Below, piece by piece: positions 14,201 to 20,868 of a stretch of DNA of 24,722 bases. Position 1 is the stretch's first letter. Each line of letters opens with the position of its first letter. Position numbers and translations under genes: made by a program. The stretch lies in assembly GCA_041493035.1 (NCBI GenBank), contig JBGPYB010000068.1, forward strand, positions 1 through 24,722, written 5' to 3'. The notes beneath the pieces are model-generated. The model saw only the letters and a list, made by a program, of their open reading frames with translations. It did no database searches and was not told the origin of the DNA. The DNA comes from JBGPYB01 sp041493035. Lineage in GTDB: Bacteria; Acidobacteriota; Vicinamibacteria; Fen-336.

Positions 14201-16927
14201 TCCTTCGAGAGCGCGATCCGCGAGGCCAGTCGGGATCTGCCCGCGGCATTCGCCGTTATCCATGGCCTGGCCGATTTCATCGAGAACAAGGCGGACGGCG
14301 TAAGCGGCGTCATTGCTCGCTCGGACCACGAGCTGGAGCTGCGGCTCACCGAAGCGCTGCCCATCTACCCGGCCCTGCTCAGCCATCAACGCACCGCCGT
14401 GGCCCGGGCGGTGCCCGGAGAAAAGGGCGCCGTTCCGCGGCTCGTGGGGACGGGTCCGTTCCGGATGGCCGAACACGCCGCACGGATCGTCCTCGAACGA
14501 AACTCCGACTACTGGCAAGGCGGCCTGCCACGACTCGACGCCATGGAGTTCCGGCCTTCGATCAGCGCCGCCGCCATCGTCAAGGGCTTCCGCTCCGGAG
14601 AGATCGACCTGGCCCGCGATCTTCTCCCGCAAGATCTCGAGGAGATCCTGCGGGATCCTCGCTTCCGGCCCGGGCTCGTCGAGGCGGCCAAGCGGAACAC
14701 CTACATGGTGCTGTTCAACTCCCACGGCGGGCCGATGGCGGGGAAACCCGCGCTGCGCCGGGCTCTTGCCGGCGTCGTGCGCGCACGTGACCTCGTCTGG
14801 CGCACGCTGGGGCGCTTCGCCGAGCCCGCCGTCTGCCTGATCCCGCCCGGCATGCTCGGCCACGACCCGGGACGCAGGAGCCACCCTCTCGACCGGGACG
14901 AGGCCATCGAGCGCCTGCGGGCGGCCGCGGTCGAGCCTCCGGTCCGGCTCAGGGCCGCGGTTCATCCCCTGTTTCAGGACCGCTACGGGTCGCTCTTCAC
15001 CGCGATCTCCGCGATCTGGTCCGAGCTCGGGGTGGAGGTCGAGGTCGCGACCTCCAGCATGTCGGAGTTCCTCGAGTCCTATCTGCACAACGAGGGCTTC
15101 GATCTCGTGGTCGGCCGCTGGAATGCCGATTACGACGACCCCGACAACTTCACCCACACCCTTTTCCACTCCCAGACGGGGCAGTGGCGAAAATGGTTCT
15201 CCTCGGCCGAGGCCGACCAGGTCCTCGAGGAGGCGCGGTCCGAGAGCCGGCCCGGTGTGCGGGAGACCCTGTATCGGAGGTTCGAGGGGCTGCTTGCGGA
15301 GTCGGACGCCCTCGTCCCTCTCTTCCACGACATCGACTATCGCGTGGCGAGCCCGAGGGTCCACGGGCTCAGGCTCAGGGGCACGGCTCCTTGGGTGAAC
15401 TACGGTGAGCTGGGCAAGGGCGAAGCGGTCGAAACGGTCCGCGAGGCCAGCCCGGCCGGCGGCGGGATCCTGCACGTCCCGATCGCGGGGGTGGTCCGAA
15501 CCCTCGATCCGGCGCAGCTCAGCACGATCGAGCAGGGCGAGACGATCCCGAACGTCGTCGAGACACTCACCCGCGATGCCGGAGGTGCGAGGATCGTGCC
15601 CTGGCTCGCAACGGAAATGCGGGTCGAAGACGAGGGCCGCAGCTACCGCTTTCGGCTTCGCGACAACGTCCGGTTCCACGACGGCCAGCGGCTCACGGCC
15701 CGGGACGTGCGCTACTCGTTCGAGAGGCTGCTTCAGTCCTCCGCCAGCGAGCCGCGCTGGATGTTCTCCGCGATCCGGGGTGCCCAGGCGTTACTGAACG
15801 GCGAGGCGAAGGACCTTGCGGGCTTCCGCATCCAGTCCGCCACCGAGTTCAGCATCGACCTCGAGGAGCCGGTCGCCTTCTTCCCCGCGCTGATCGCGTT
15901 CCAGGCCGCGGCGATCGTCCCGGAGGGAAGCGACCCGGGAAGCGGCGGCGGGCCGGGAGCGTGCGTTGGGACAGGGCCTTTCCGCGTCGTGGCCTTCGAG
16001 CCGGGACGCCGCTTGGAGCTCGCGCGCAACAAGAGCTATTGGAGACAGGGATATCCACGGATCGAGGGGCTGGTGTTCAGCTTCGGCGTCTCGCCGAAGG
16101 ACATGCTCGCAGGGTTCCGCGAGGGACGGTTCTCGCTGGCCTCGGACCTGCTGCCCGCCGACGTCGAGGCCTTGCGTCGCGAGCCCGACTTCGCCCCTGG
16201 ATACCGTGAGACTCCCCGGCTCAGCACGTACTACGCTATGTTCAACACGCAGCGCGGGCCGCTCGCCGACCGTTCTCTGCGCCAGCGCCTGATCCGGGCC
16301 GTGGACGTCCCGAGGCTCGTGCGCCAGACGCTCGGCCGCCTCGCCGTCCCGGCCACCAGCCTTTTCCCCCCGGGCCTGCTGGGCAGCGAGTCGCTCGCCG
16401 CTTTCCGCGCCGACTCAGCGGCGTTTCCCGCACCTCAAGGGCCGGCGATTGAGCTGACGGCCGCTGTCCACCCGGTGTACTTCGAGGGGTACTCGGCCAT
16501 CGCCAGTGAGCTGTGGAGCGCATTCGCTCAAGCGGGTGTGAATGTCGTGCCGGCGAGGTTGTCGATCGACGAGCTCCTGGCGGCCCAAAGAAGCGCCAAG
16601 GTCGACCTGGTTCTTACCCGTTGGAGCGCCGACTATCCGGACGCCGACAACTTCGCCTACCGCCTCCACTCGCAAGGAGGAAGCAACGGGCGGATGTGCG
16701 GCTCAGCCGAGGTGGATCGGCTCATCGAGAGAGGACGGGCCGAGACCGCACCCGCGGTCCGACACTCCCTCTACCGCCAGATCGAGGAGATCATCGCCCG
16801 CGACGCTCTGCTGCTGCCGCTCTTCCACGAGCAGGCGTACGGCTTCGCCCAACCGTCGATCGAGGGCCTGTCCGTCTCCTTCGGGGTCCCGACCGTCGCC
16901 TACGAAGATCTGCGCATGCGCGACTAG
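11288..16927 (+). CDS. Giant soluble Ser/Thr kinase fused to AAA/STAND ATPase, TPR-like helices and two tandem family-5 solute-binding domains
   Basis: 1879 residues. Kinase domain about 10-270: ELGRGGMGVVYRARD, K39, HRDIKPEN (D130), DFGLA 152-156, LSPEQ. ATPase of the AAA_16/STAND kind about 296-680: FIGRTKEF, Walker A GEPGVGKT (328-335), Walker B LLLFLEDLH (D456), GSYRS (483-487), then a winged-helix-like part. Helical repeats about 720-880 resemble TPRs. Two SBP_bac_5 domains follow, about 886-1376 and 1393-1877. Each has the family signatures: RDNVRFQDGHPL and RDNVRFHDGQRL; VGTGPFRM and VGTGPFRV; WNADYDDPDNF and WSADYPDADNF. No signal peptide or membrane helix is visible, so the binding domains should be cytoplasmic, as in E. 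coli SgrR. I infer that ligand binding controls ATPase and kinase output. All catalytic residues are intact. It is convergent with the short zinc-ribbon paralog eight bases downstream. Confidence 0.92.
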   Translation: MIGQKLSDRYEITGELGRGGMGVVYRARDPLLSRDVAVKLIPPSLLSPDSEHRFQREAQLVAQMDHPAIGSIYDFGRHEGSLFFVMPLVQGTNLRAFLRQDSQLGDVLDVGIQVAEALDYSHARGVVHRDIKPENIMVSREEGGAVRVRVMDFGLARAGTESRLTKTGTLVGTLAYLSPEQVAARDVDGRSDIYALGTVLYECIVGQPPFSGEAQSVLYRIVHEFVQSPSSIGAAIDDAFERVILACLAKLPAERPQRAGEVAEQLRQYRARLHDSDRARSVAGFTRTFTAQRPALAPFIGRTKEFAELQQRLNAAVAGECQFAVVAGEPGVGKTRLLEELEKLAQARQIRVLHGRSVEQDRAFPYQGFCDLIQEYFRLKETGSSPAPDLADLASDLVALFPMLTEIRDIRQAATGDSKLSRGSGGPDNRTQIFELLARTLTRIAGGRPLLLFLEDLHEAEVSIEALQYIVQRLGPTPTLIVGSYRSTQVDIRHPLQRMLTSFRGDKRFLLLSLGPLSPSEHRSFLETLVAGGAGLSEGLAQRLYEGTEGNPFFTKELVRSLLDSGGIARDDTGAWSLSAEAGLAADVLPATIQQAVEKRIERLPDDLRAILSAAAVIGKSFDSRDLEALAEGRDIDDAVDRLVQEGLIEEERESRGDRFAFSSGVVRDVLYSALPPRKRRTLHRRYAELVEKRHGGRLERALPQLVHHFSLGDVPEKTVEYGLRQAKASLEAFSAEEATRSAKMALQYLDEEWEGDRALEGEARTLLARSYRLAGDIEGALREAAAAIRVFEKEKQPAQSLGPLVLAAETAWQARRGEEAGRWVERGLAVARAAGATESLRQLLSLAATLANLRGEYEKANGHLEEVARLLREAPEAEATKVAPAGGRLVVALANPVRATAPVAIQTIEEEEVLANVFETLLASDAQGHVVPALCASWEASDGGRTFLLRFRDNVRFQDGHPLCAADVKASFESAIREASRDLPAAFAVIHGLADFIENKADGVSGVIARSDHELELRLTEALPIYPALLSHQRTAVARAVPGEKGAVPRLVGTGPFRMAEHAARIVLERNSDYWQGGLPRLDAMEFRPSISAAAIVKGFRSGEIDLARDLLPQDLEEILRDPRFRPGLVEAAKRNTYMVLFNSHGGPMAGKPALRRALAGVVRARDLVWRTLGRFAEPAVCLIPPGMLGHDPGRRSHPLDRDEAIERLRAAAVEPPVRLRAAVHPLFQDRYGSLFTAISAIWSELGVEVEVATSSMSEFLESYLHNEGFDLVVGRWNADYDDPDNFTHTLFHSQTGQWRKWFSSAEADQVLEEARSESRPGVRETLYRRFEGLLAESDALVPLFHDIDYRVASPRVHGLRLRGTAPWVNYGELGKGEAVETVREASPAGGGILHVPIAGVVRTLDPAQLSTIEQGETIPNVVETLTRDAGGARIVPWLATEMRVEDEGRSYRFRLRDNVRFHDGQRLTARDVRYSFERLLQSSASEPRWMFSAIRGAQALLNGEAKDLAGFRIQSATEFSIDLEEPVAFFPALIAFQAAAIVPEGSDPGSGGGPGACVGTGPFRVVAFEPGRRLELARNKSYWRQGYPRIEGLVFSFGVSPKDMLAGFREGRFSLASDLLPADVEALRREPDFAPGYRETPRLSTYYAMFNTQRGPLADRSLRQRLIRAVDVPRLVRQTLGRLAVPATSLFPPGLLGSESLAAFRADSAAFPAPQGPAIELTAAVHPVYFEGYSAIASELWSAFAQAGVNVVPARLSIDELLAAQRSAKVDLVLTRWSADYPDADNFAYRLHSQGGSNGRMCGSAEVDRLIERGRAETAPAVRHSLYRQIEEIIARDALLLPLFHEQAYGFAQPSIEGLSVSFGVPTVAYEDLRMRD

Positions 16928-16934
16928 TCCGGGA

Positions 16935-17396
16935 TCAGCGACTGCGGACGATCTTCGCGCTGACCGGCTCGGCCTCGGGCAAGGCCTTGGCAACGTTGCT
17001 GGCCTCGTAGTGGTCGATGGTCAACGGCGCGCCGAGCCCCGCGATCACCAGGGTGTCGGCGTGGGTCTTCAGGAACAGGGACACCACCTGCGGGCCGGTG
17101 AGCGGCTGGTACGTGACGTGGGGCGGCGGGGCGGTGGTGTGCGCGTAGACCTTCAGCTCCTTCACCCGCCGGCCGTCGACCTCCCGGTCGTGCATCTCGA
17201 CGAGGGACCAGACGTCGTCGAGAGTCAGGACGTCGACGGTTCCTTGCAGCTCACGGGGCTTCGCGGTCGGGGGCGGAGCGGAGGGTCGTGGCGCCTGCGT
17301 CGAGGCACCCCGCCGCGCGCCGCAGAACGGGCACACCGGGACAGTAGCGGCGAAGGGGCGCTTGCAGCTCGGGCACTCCGATGTCGAGTCGGTCAT
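16935..17396 (-). CDS. Short zinc-ribbon protein, internal-deletion paralog of the gene at 9741-10838
   Basis: 153 residues from ATG 17396 (a GTG lies two codons upstream). The first 30 residues match the paralog almost exactly (MTDSTSECPSCKRPF, CPFCGARRG). After a short Pro/Ala linker the protein jumps to the shared C-terminal domain at RELQG (residue 48), continuing with DDVWSLVEM, RRVKELKVYAHTT and PVSAKIVRSR. Compared with the paralog about 212 residues are missing: the second CxxC pair and all membrane segments. The short form should therefore be soluble. It keeps four zinc-ligand cysteines. Conservation of both ends despite many silent and conservative changes argues that it is a functional gene, not debris. 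It is transcribed towards the giant kinase gene. Function unknown. Confidence 0.8.
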   Translation of the reverse strand: MTDSTSECPSCKRPFAATVPVCPFCGARRGASTQAPRPSAPPPTAKPRELQGTVDVLTLDDVWSLVEMHDREVDGRRVKELKVYAHTTAPPPHVTYQPLTGPQVVSLFLKTHADTLVIAGLGAPLTIDHYEASNVAKALPEAEPVSAKIVRSR

Positions 17397-17435
17397 GGCC
17401 ACCGTCCTGAGTTGGTAGGCGATCCTAACCCAAGC
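17397..17435 (-). repeat. Upstream block shared with the long paralog (copy 2)
   Basis: 32 of 39 bases match 10839-10877, including AGGA ahead of the ATG and TAGGAT. Similarity stops at GCTTG, marking one edge of the duplicated segment. Confidence 0.7.
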
Positions 17436-17495
17436 TGTGCGATACCTGAGTGTGTTCGGCTTTGGCGGGATCGCGTACGGTTCACGCCGGCGGGA

Positions 17496-17527
17496 CCCCG
17501 CACCGGGGCCGGAGGAAGGAACTTCCT
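17496..17527. repeat. Two small adjacent inverted repeats in the exopolysaccharide operon leader
   Basis: CCCCG-CAC-CGGGG (17496-17508) and AGGAAG-GAA-CTTCCT (17513-17527) are perfect short palindromes. They lie in the 247-base gap (17436-17682) before the operon. They could be a regulator site or leader hairpins; nothing decides between these. I saw no JUMPstart/ops element in the gap, and no convincing promoter. Confidence 0.3.
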
Positions 17528-17682
17528 ATCCATCGACCACCGAGGCACCGCCTCAAACGTACGTGAGCCATTCGCATCATTGCCTTCGCGTTCCAGCAGG
17601 CCCAGGGTTGCTGGAGGGTCTGGCGTCCCCCGCCGGCGCCCTGAGATTCTTCCGAGTTCGTTCACTCGACAGGCAGGTATCC

Positions 17683-18378
17683 ATGCCGCGATCGGCTCGC
17701 CGTCTCTGGGTGAGGGTGTCGGGTTTCCTCGGCGGCCTCGCAATGGTCAGCGCCGCCCTCTGCGCGGCGCAGGAGCGCGCGGTCGCTCCGGCGGACCCGG
17801 CCCCCTACCGCGTCCAGGTGAACGACGTTCTCGAGTTCCTCTTCTTCAAGAGCTCGGAGCTGAACCAGACGCGAACCGTCGGCCCGGACGGTGAGGTGGC
17901 GCTCCAGCTGATTGGCGCGGTCAGGGTCGCCGGCCGGACCATGGCCGAGATCACCGACGAGCTGACGACCCGGTACGCCCGCGAGCTGGTCCAGCCGCAG
18001 GTGACCGTCGCCGTCAAGGAGTACTCCGGGCTCAAGGTCTACGTGGGCGGCGAGGTCGGCGCGCCCGGCCTACAGGTCTACCGGGGTGGCCTCTCCGCCC
18101 TCCAGGCGATCGTCGCGGCGGGGGGCTTCAAGAACACCGCCAGTCTCAAGAGCGTCATCCTCATCCGGAAGGGCGAAGGCGGCCGGCCGGCCGGCTCACG
18201 CGTGGACCTCAGCCGCGTCCTCAAGCACGCGGAGTTCGACCGTGACGTCGCCCTCGCGCCCTCCGACGTCGTGTTCGTGCCGCGCTCCGGCATCGCCAAC
18301 GTCAACCTCTTCATGGAGCAGTTCTTCAGGAACAACGTCCCGATACCCATCTATCTGGGCTTCAACCCCCTCAATTAG
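17683..18378 (+). CDS. Polysaccharide export protein (Wza/Poly_export family)
   Basis: 231 residues from ATG 17683, with GGCAGG a few bases upstream. An N-terminal signal peptide (WVRVSGFLGGLAMVSAALC) is followed by the Poly_export domain at about 40-113 (YRVQVNDVLEFLFF, VGPDGEVALQLIGAVRVAG, PQVTVAVKEY). A SLBB domain follows at about 117-165 (KVYVGGEVGAPG, LSALQAIVAAGGF). Such proteins form the outer-membrane/periplasmic channel through which capsule or exopolysaccharide leaves the cell. The cysteine at 27 is preceded by AAL, not a standard lipobox, so lipidation is doubtful. It is the first gene of the operon; its stop is two bases from the Wzz-type gene. Confidence 0.9.
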   Translation: MPRSARRLWVRVSGFLGGLAMVSAALCAAQERAVAPADPAPYRVQVNDVLEFLFFKSSELNQTRTVGPDGEVALQLIGAVRVAGRTMAEITDELTTRYARELVQPQVTVAVKEYSGLKVYVGGEVGAPGLQVYRGGLSALQAIVAAGGFKNTASLKSVILIRKGEGGRPAGSRVDLSRVLKHAEFDRDVALAPSDVVFVPRSGIANVNLFMEQFFRNNVPIPIYLGFNPLN

Positions 18379-18380
18379 CC

Positions 18381-19952
18381 ATGGTTGACAACGGTGCCGA
18401 CCGGACGAGGGGCATCCCGGCCTTCCAGGGGGAGGACGGCGAGTTTTCCCTCCGCGACTTGCTGACGGTCGTCTTCAAGCGCCGGCGCCTCATCCTGTCG
18501 TTCTTCCTGACGACCGTGGTCGTGACGACGCTGGCGACGTTCCTCCTGCCTCCCACTTACGAGGCCACCGCCTCCATCCTGGTCAAGAAGGCGTCGGCAG
18601 AAGTGCCCCTGGTGCCGAAGGAATCCTCGCAGCTCATCATCAGCCAGGTGACCGAGGAAGACCTCAACTCGGAGATGACGATCCTCAAGAGCCGACAGGC
18701 CATCGAGGACACGCTCCACGGCCTGGACGTGGACGAGAGCTGGCGGCGCGAGGGGCTGCCGGGGCGCGCCTGGAAGGCGGTGGCCAGCGCGCTGGGGGCC
18801 GCCCGCCTCTCCTACTTCGACGAGATGGTGCTGCAGCTCGAGAAAAAGATCGAGATACAGCCGATCCGCAAGTCCAACGTGATCCAGGTCCGCTACCGGC
18901 ACACCGACCCCGACTGGGCCACACGGGTCGTGCAGGGCCTGACGGAGCGTTACCTCGCCCGGCGCGCGCAGGTGTACCAGTCCCCGCAGGCCGTCGCCTT
19001 CTTCGGCGACGAGACGCGGGCGGCGGCGGCCCGGCTGGAGAAGGCCGAGCAGGCCCTGAAGTCCTATTCCAGAGAGGCTGGGGTTTCAGTGCTGGGGCTG
19101 TCCGGCGACCCCCAGTCCCTGGCGGCCGAGAAGGAGGCGGTGCTGCGGCGGCTGGCCGGCTTCGAGACACAGCTCGGCGACGCCCGTGTCCAGATCCAGC
19201 AGCAGGCCGAACGCGTCTCGGCGCTCGACGCGCAGCTGGTGGGCGAACCCGAGCGGCTGCGCAGCTCCCTGCGGCTCAACCAGGACCCGACGACCGAGGA
19301 GTTCGAGAAGGCCCTGGTTGCCTTGCAGCTCAAGCGCGACGCCCTGGTCCAGGACTTCACGCCGGACAACCGGCAGGTGCGGGACGTCGACCAGCAGATC
19401 CAAGCGACCCAGGAACGTCTGAAGGCCGCGGAGGAGCGGGTCGCGAGCATCAATCGGACCGAGATCAACAAGGTCAACCAGGACCTGAGGGCCCTGCTCC
19501 TCGCTGCGCGGGCGGACCTCCAGGGCGCTCGCGCGAGGCACGACTCGCTGCAAGCGCAGGTGGCGATCCACCGGCGGGCGCTGGAAGGGCTCGACCAGAA
19601 GGGCTTCATAACCGAGGGGCTGCGCCGCGAAGCGAGGGCCTCCGAGGACGCCTACATGCTCTACCAGAAGAAGCACGAGGAGGCGCGCATCTCGGCGGCG
19701 ATGGACCAGCAGAAGATCGTGAACGTCAGCATCGCCCAGCCGGCGCGGCGCCCCTTGCGGCCCGTGTCGCCGCGCAAGGCCCTGAACCTTCTGCTGGGGC
19801 TGCTCCTCGGGACCCTCGGCGGCCTCGGCCTTGCCTTCGCCGCAGAATACTTCGACCACTCCTTCACGACAGGCCACGACCTCGAGGTGCGCCTGGGGAT
19901 TCCTCTCCTCGGGGCCATCCCCGAACACGCGAGCCTCGGAAGAGCGAGTTGA
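18381..19952 (+). CDS. Wzz/GumC-type polysaccharide co-polymerase (chain length determinant)
   Basis: 523 residues. After a short cytoplasmic start (FSLRDLLTVVFKRRR) comes the first membrane helix at about 36-57. A large periplasmic part is mostly coiled coil at about 200-430 (AAARLEKAEQALKSYSREAG, LKAAEERVASINRTEINK). A proline-rich PARRPLRPVSPRK motif precedes the second membrane helix at about 467-490. The protein ends soon after (HDLEVRLGIPLLGAIPEHAS) with no kinase domain. That function is split off in a separate gene at 20865, as in Gram-positive-like or GumC-type systems. It should control polymer length together with the Wza-type protein upstream. The ExeA-like gene follows after four bases. 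Confidence 0.9.
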   Translation: MVDNGADRTRGIPAFQGEDGEFSLRDLLTVVFKRRRLILSFFLTTVVVTTLATFLLPPTYEATASILVKKASAEVPLVPKESSQLIISQVTEEDLNSEMTILKSRQAIEDTLHGLDVDESWRREGLPGRAWKAVASALGAARLSYFDEMVLQLEKKIEIQPIRKSNVIQVRYRHTDPDWATRVVQGLTERYLARRAQVYQSPQAVAFFGDETRAAAARLEKAEQALKSYSREAGVSVLGLSGDPQSLAAEKEAVLRRLAGFETQLGDARVQIQQQAERVSALDAQLVGEPERLRSSLRLNQDPTTEEFEKALVALQLKRDALVQDFTPDNRQVRDVDQQIQATQERLKAAEERVASINRTEINKVNQDLRALLLAARADLQGARARHDSLQAQVAIHRRALEGLDQKGFITEGLRREARASEDAYMLYQKKHEEARISAAMDQQKIVNVSIAQPARRPLRPVSPRKALNLLLGLLLGTLGGLGLAFAAEYFDHSFTTGHDLEVRLGIPLLGAIPEHASLGRAS

Positions 19953-19956
19953 GCCG

Positions 19957-20868
19957 ATGTACCAGCACCACTTCGGCCTGAGAGCCGAGCCGTTCGCGGT
20001 CACGCCCGACCCGACGTTCCTCTTCACGGGGCGCGCCCACCGGGAAGCCCTGGCGGCACTCGTCTACGGGGTGAAGCAGCGCCGGGGCTTCATCTGCCTG
20101 GTGGGCGAGATCGGGACGGGCAAGACGACGCTCCTCCGGGCGCTGCTCGAGGACCTGGACGTGTCGGTGCGCACGCTCCTCATCACCCACACCACCATCG
20201 GCTGCGACGATCTTCACCGGATGATCCTTCACGAGCTGTCGATCCCCCACGGCGGGCTCACGCGCGCGGAGATGGTGCACGCGCTCTACGAGTTCCTGCT
20301 CGCCGAGTTCCAGGCCGGTCATCCCCCGCCGCTCCTCATCGTCGATGAGGCCCAGAACCTGGCCGAAGCGGTCCTCGAGGAGATCCGTCTTCTCACGAAC
20401 CTCGAGATCGGCGAGAGCAAGCTGCTCCAGGTCATCCTGGCCGGGCAGCCCGAGCTCGAACGCAAGCTCCGCAGGCCGGGGCTGCGGCAGCTCGACCAGA
20501 GGATCGCGGTGCGCGCGCGGCTTTTGCCCCTGAACCAGGACGAAACCGCCGCCTACGTACGGCACCGCCTGCGCGTGGCCGGGTCGCGCGACCCCCACCT
20601 GTTCAACCGCGCGGCGCTTCGCGCGGTGTGGGCGCGGACGAACGGCGTGCCCCGGCTCGTCAACATCCTGGGTGAGCAGGCGCTGGTCAACGCGTTCGGC
20701 GCCGACAAGCGGGGTGTGAACGAGAAGCTGGTCGAGGAGGCCGCGCGTGACCTCGGGCTGCACCGGCCGCCCACGAGCGAGGCTCGGGCGGGAGACGGCG
20801 CTGGGCTGCCGGCAGAGTGGGGACGCTGGAGCCTGCGGGCTCTCTTCGCGACGGGAGGAAGACGGTGA
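19957..20868 (+). CDS. ExeA-like AAA ATPase of exopolysaccharide loci
   Basis: 303 residues. The N-terminus MYQHHFGLRAEPFAVTPDP is the hallmark of ExeA/GspA-like ATPases. Walker A is GEIGTGKTT (50-58), Walker B LLIVDEAQ (D130, E131), and a later motif VILAGQPEL with QLDQRIAVRARL is typical of the family. Members occur in type II secretion and, as a distinct subfamily, in exopolysaccharide (PEP-CTERM/exosortase-type) clusters. Lacking the periplasmic peptidoglycan-binding part of real ExeA, this one fits the second group. Its cytoplasmic role is not established. ATG 19957 is four bases after the previous stop and the TGA overlaps the next gene's GTG start, so co-translation is likely. Confidence 0.88.
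   Translation: MYQHHFGLRAEPFAVTPDPTFLFTGRAHREALAALVYGVKQRRGFICLVGEIGTGKTTLLRALLEDLDVSVRTLLITHTTIGCDDLHRMILHELSIPHGGLTRAEMVHALYEFLLAEFQAGHPPPLLIVDEAQNLAEAVLEEIRLLTNLEIGESKLLQVILAGQPELERKLRRPGLRQLDQRIAVRARLLPLNQDETAAYVRHRLRVAGSRDPHLFNRAALRAVWARTNGVPRLVNILGEQALVNAFGADKRGVNEKLVEEAARDLGLHRPPTSEARAGDGAGLPAEWGRWSLRALFATGGRR

Noticed and set aside
13250..15679. An 809-codon open frame on the minus strand inside the giant kinase gene
   Set aside because: It is antisense to the ATPase/TPR/solute-binding region whose motifs are clear. The translation has no recognisable domain, signal or start context.
16928..16934. A terminator between the convergent giant kinase and short zinc-ribbon genes
   Set aside because: Only seven bases separate the stop codons and no hairpin with a T-run is visible.
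17436..17682. JUMPstart/ops element or sigma54 promoter before the exopolysaccharide operon
   Set aside because: No GGCGGTAGCGT-like or TGGCAC-N5-TTGC-like sequence was found by eye.
17683..17775. Lipoprotein signal on the Wza-type export protein
   Set aside because: Cys27 is preceded by A-A-L, which does not fit the lipobox; a standard signal peptide is more likely.
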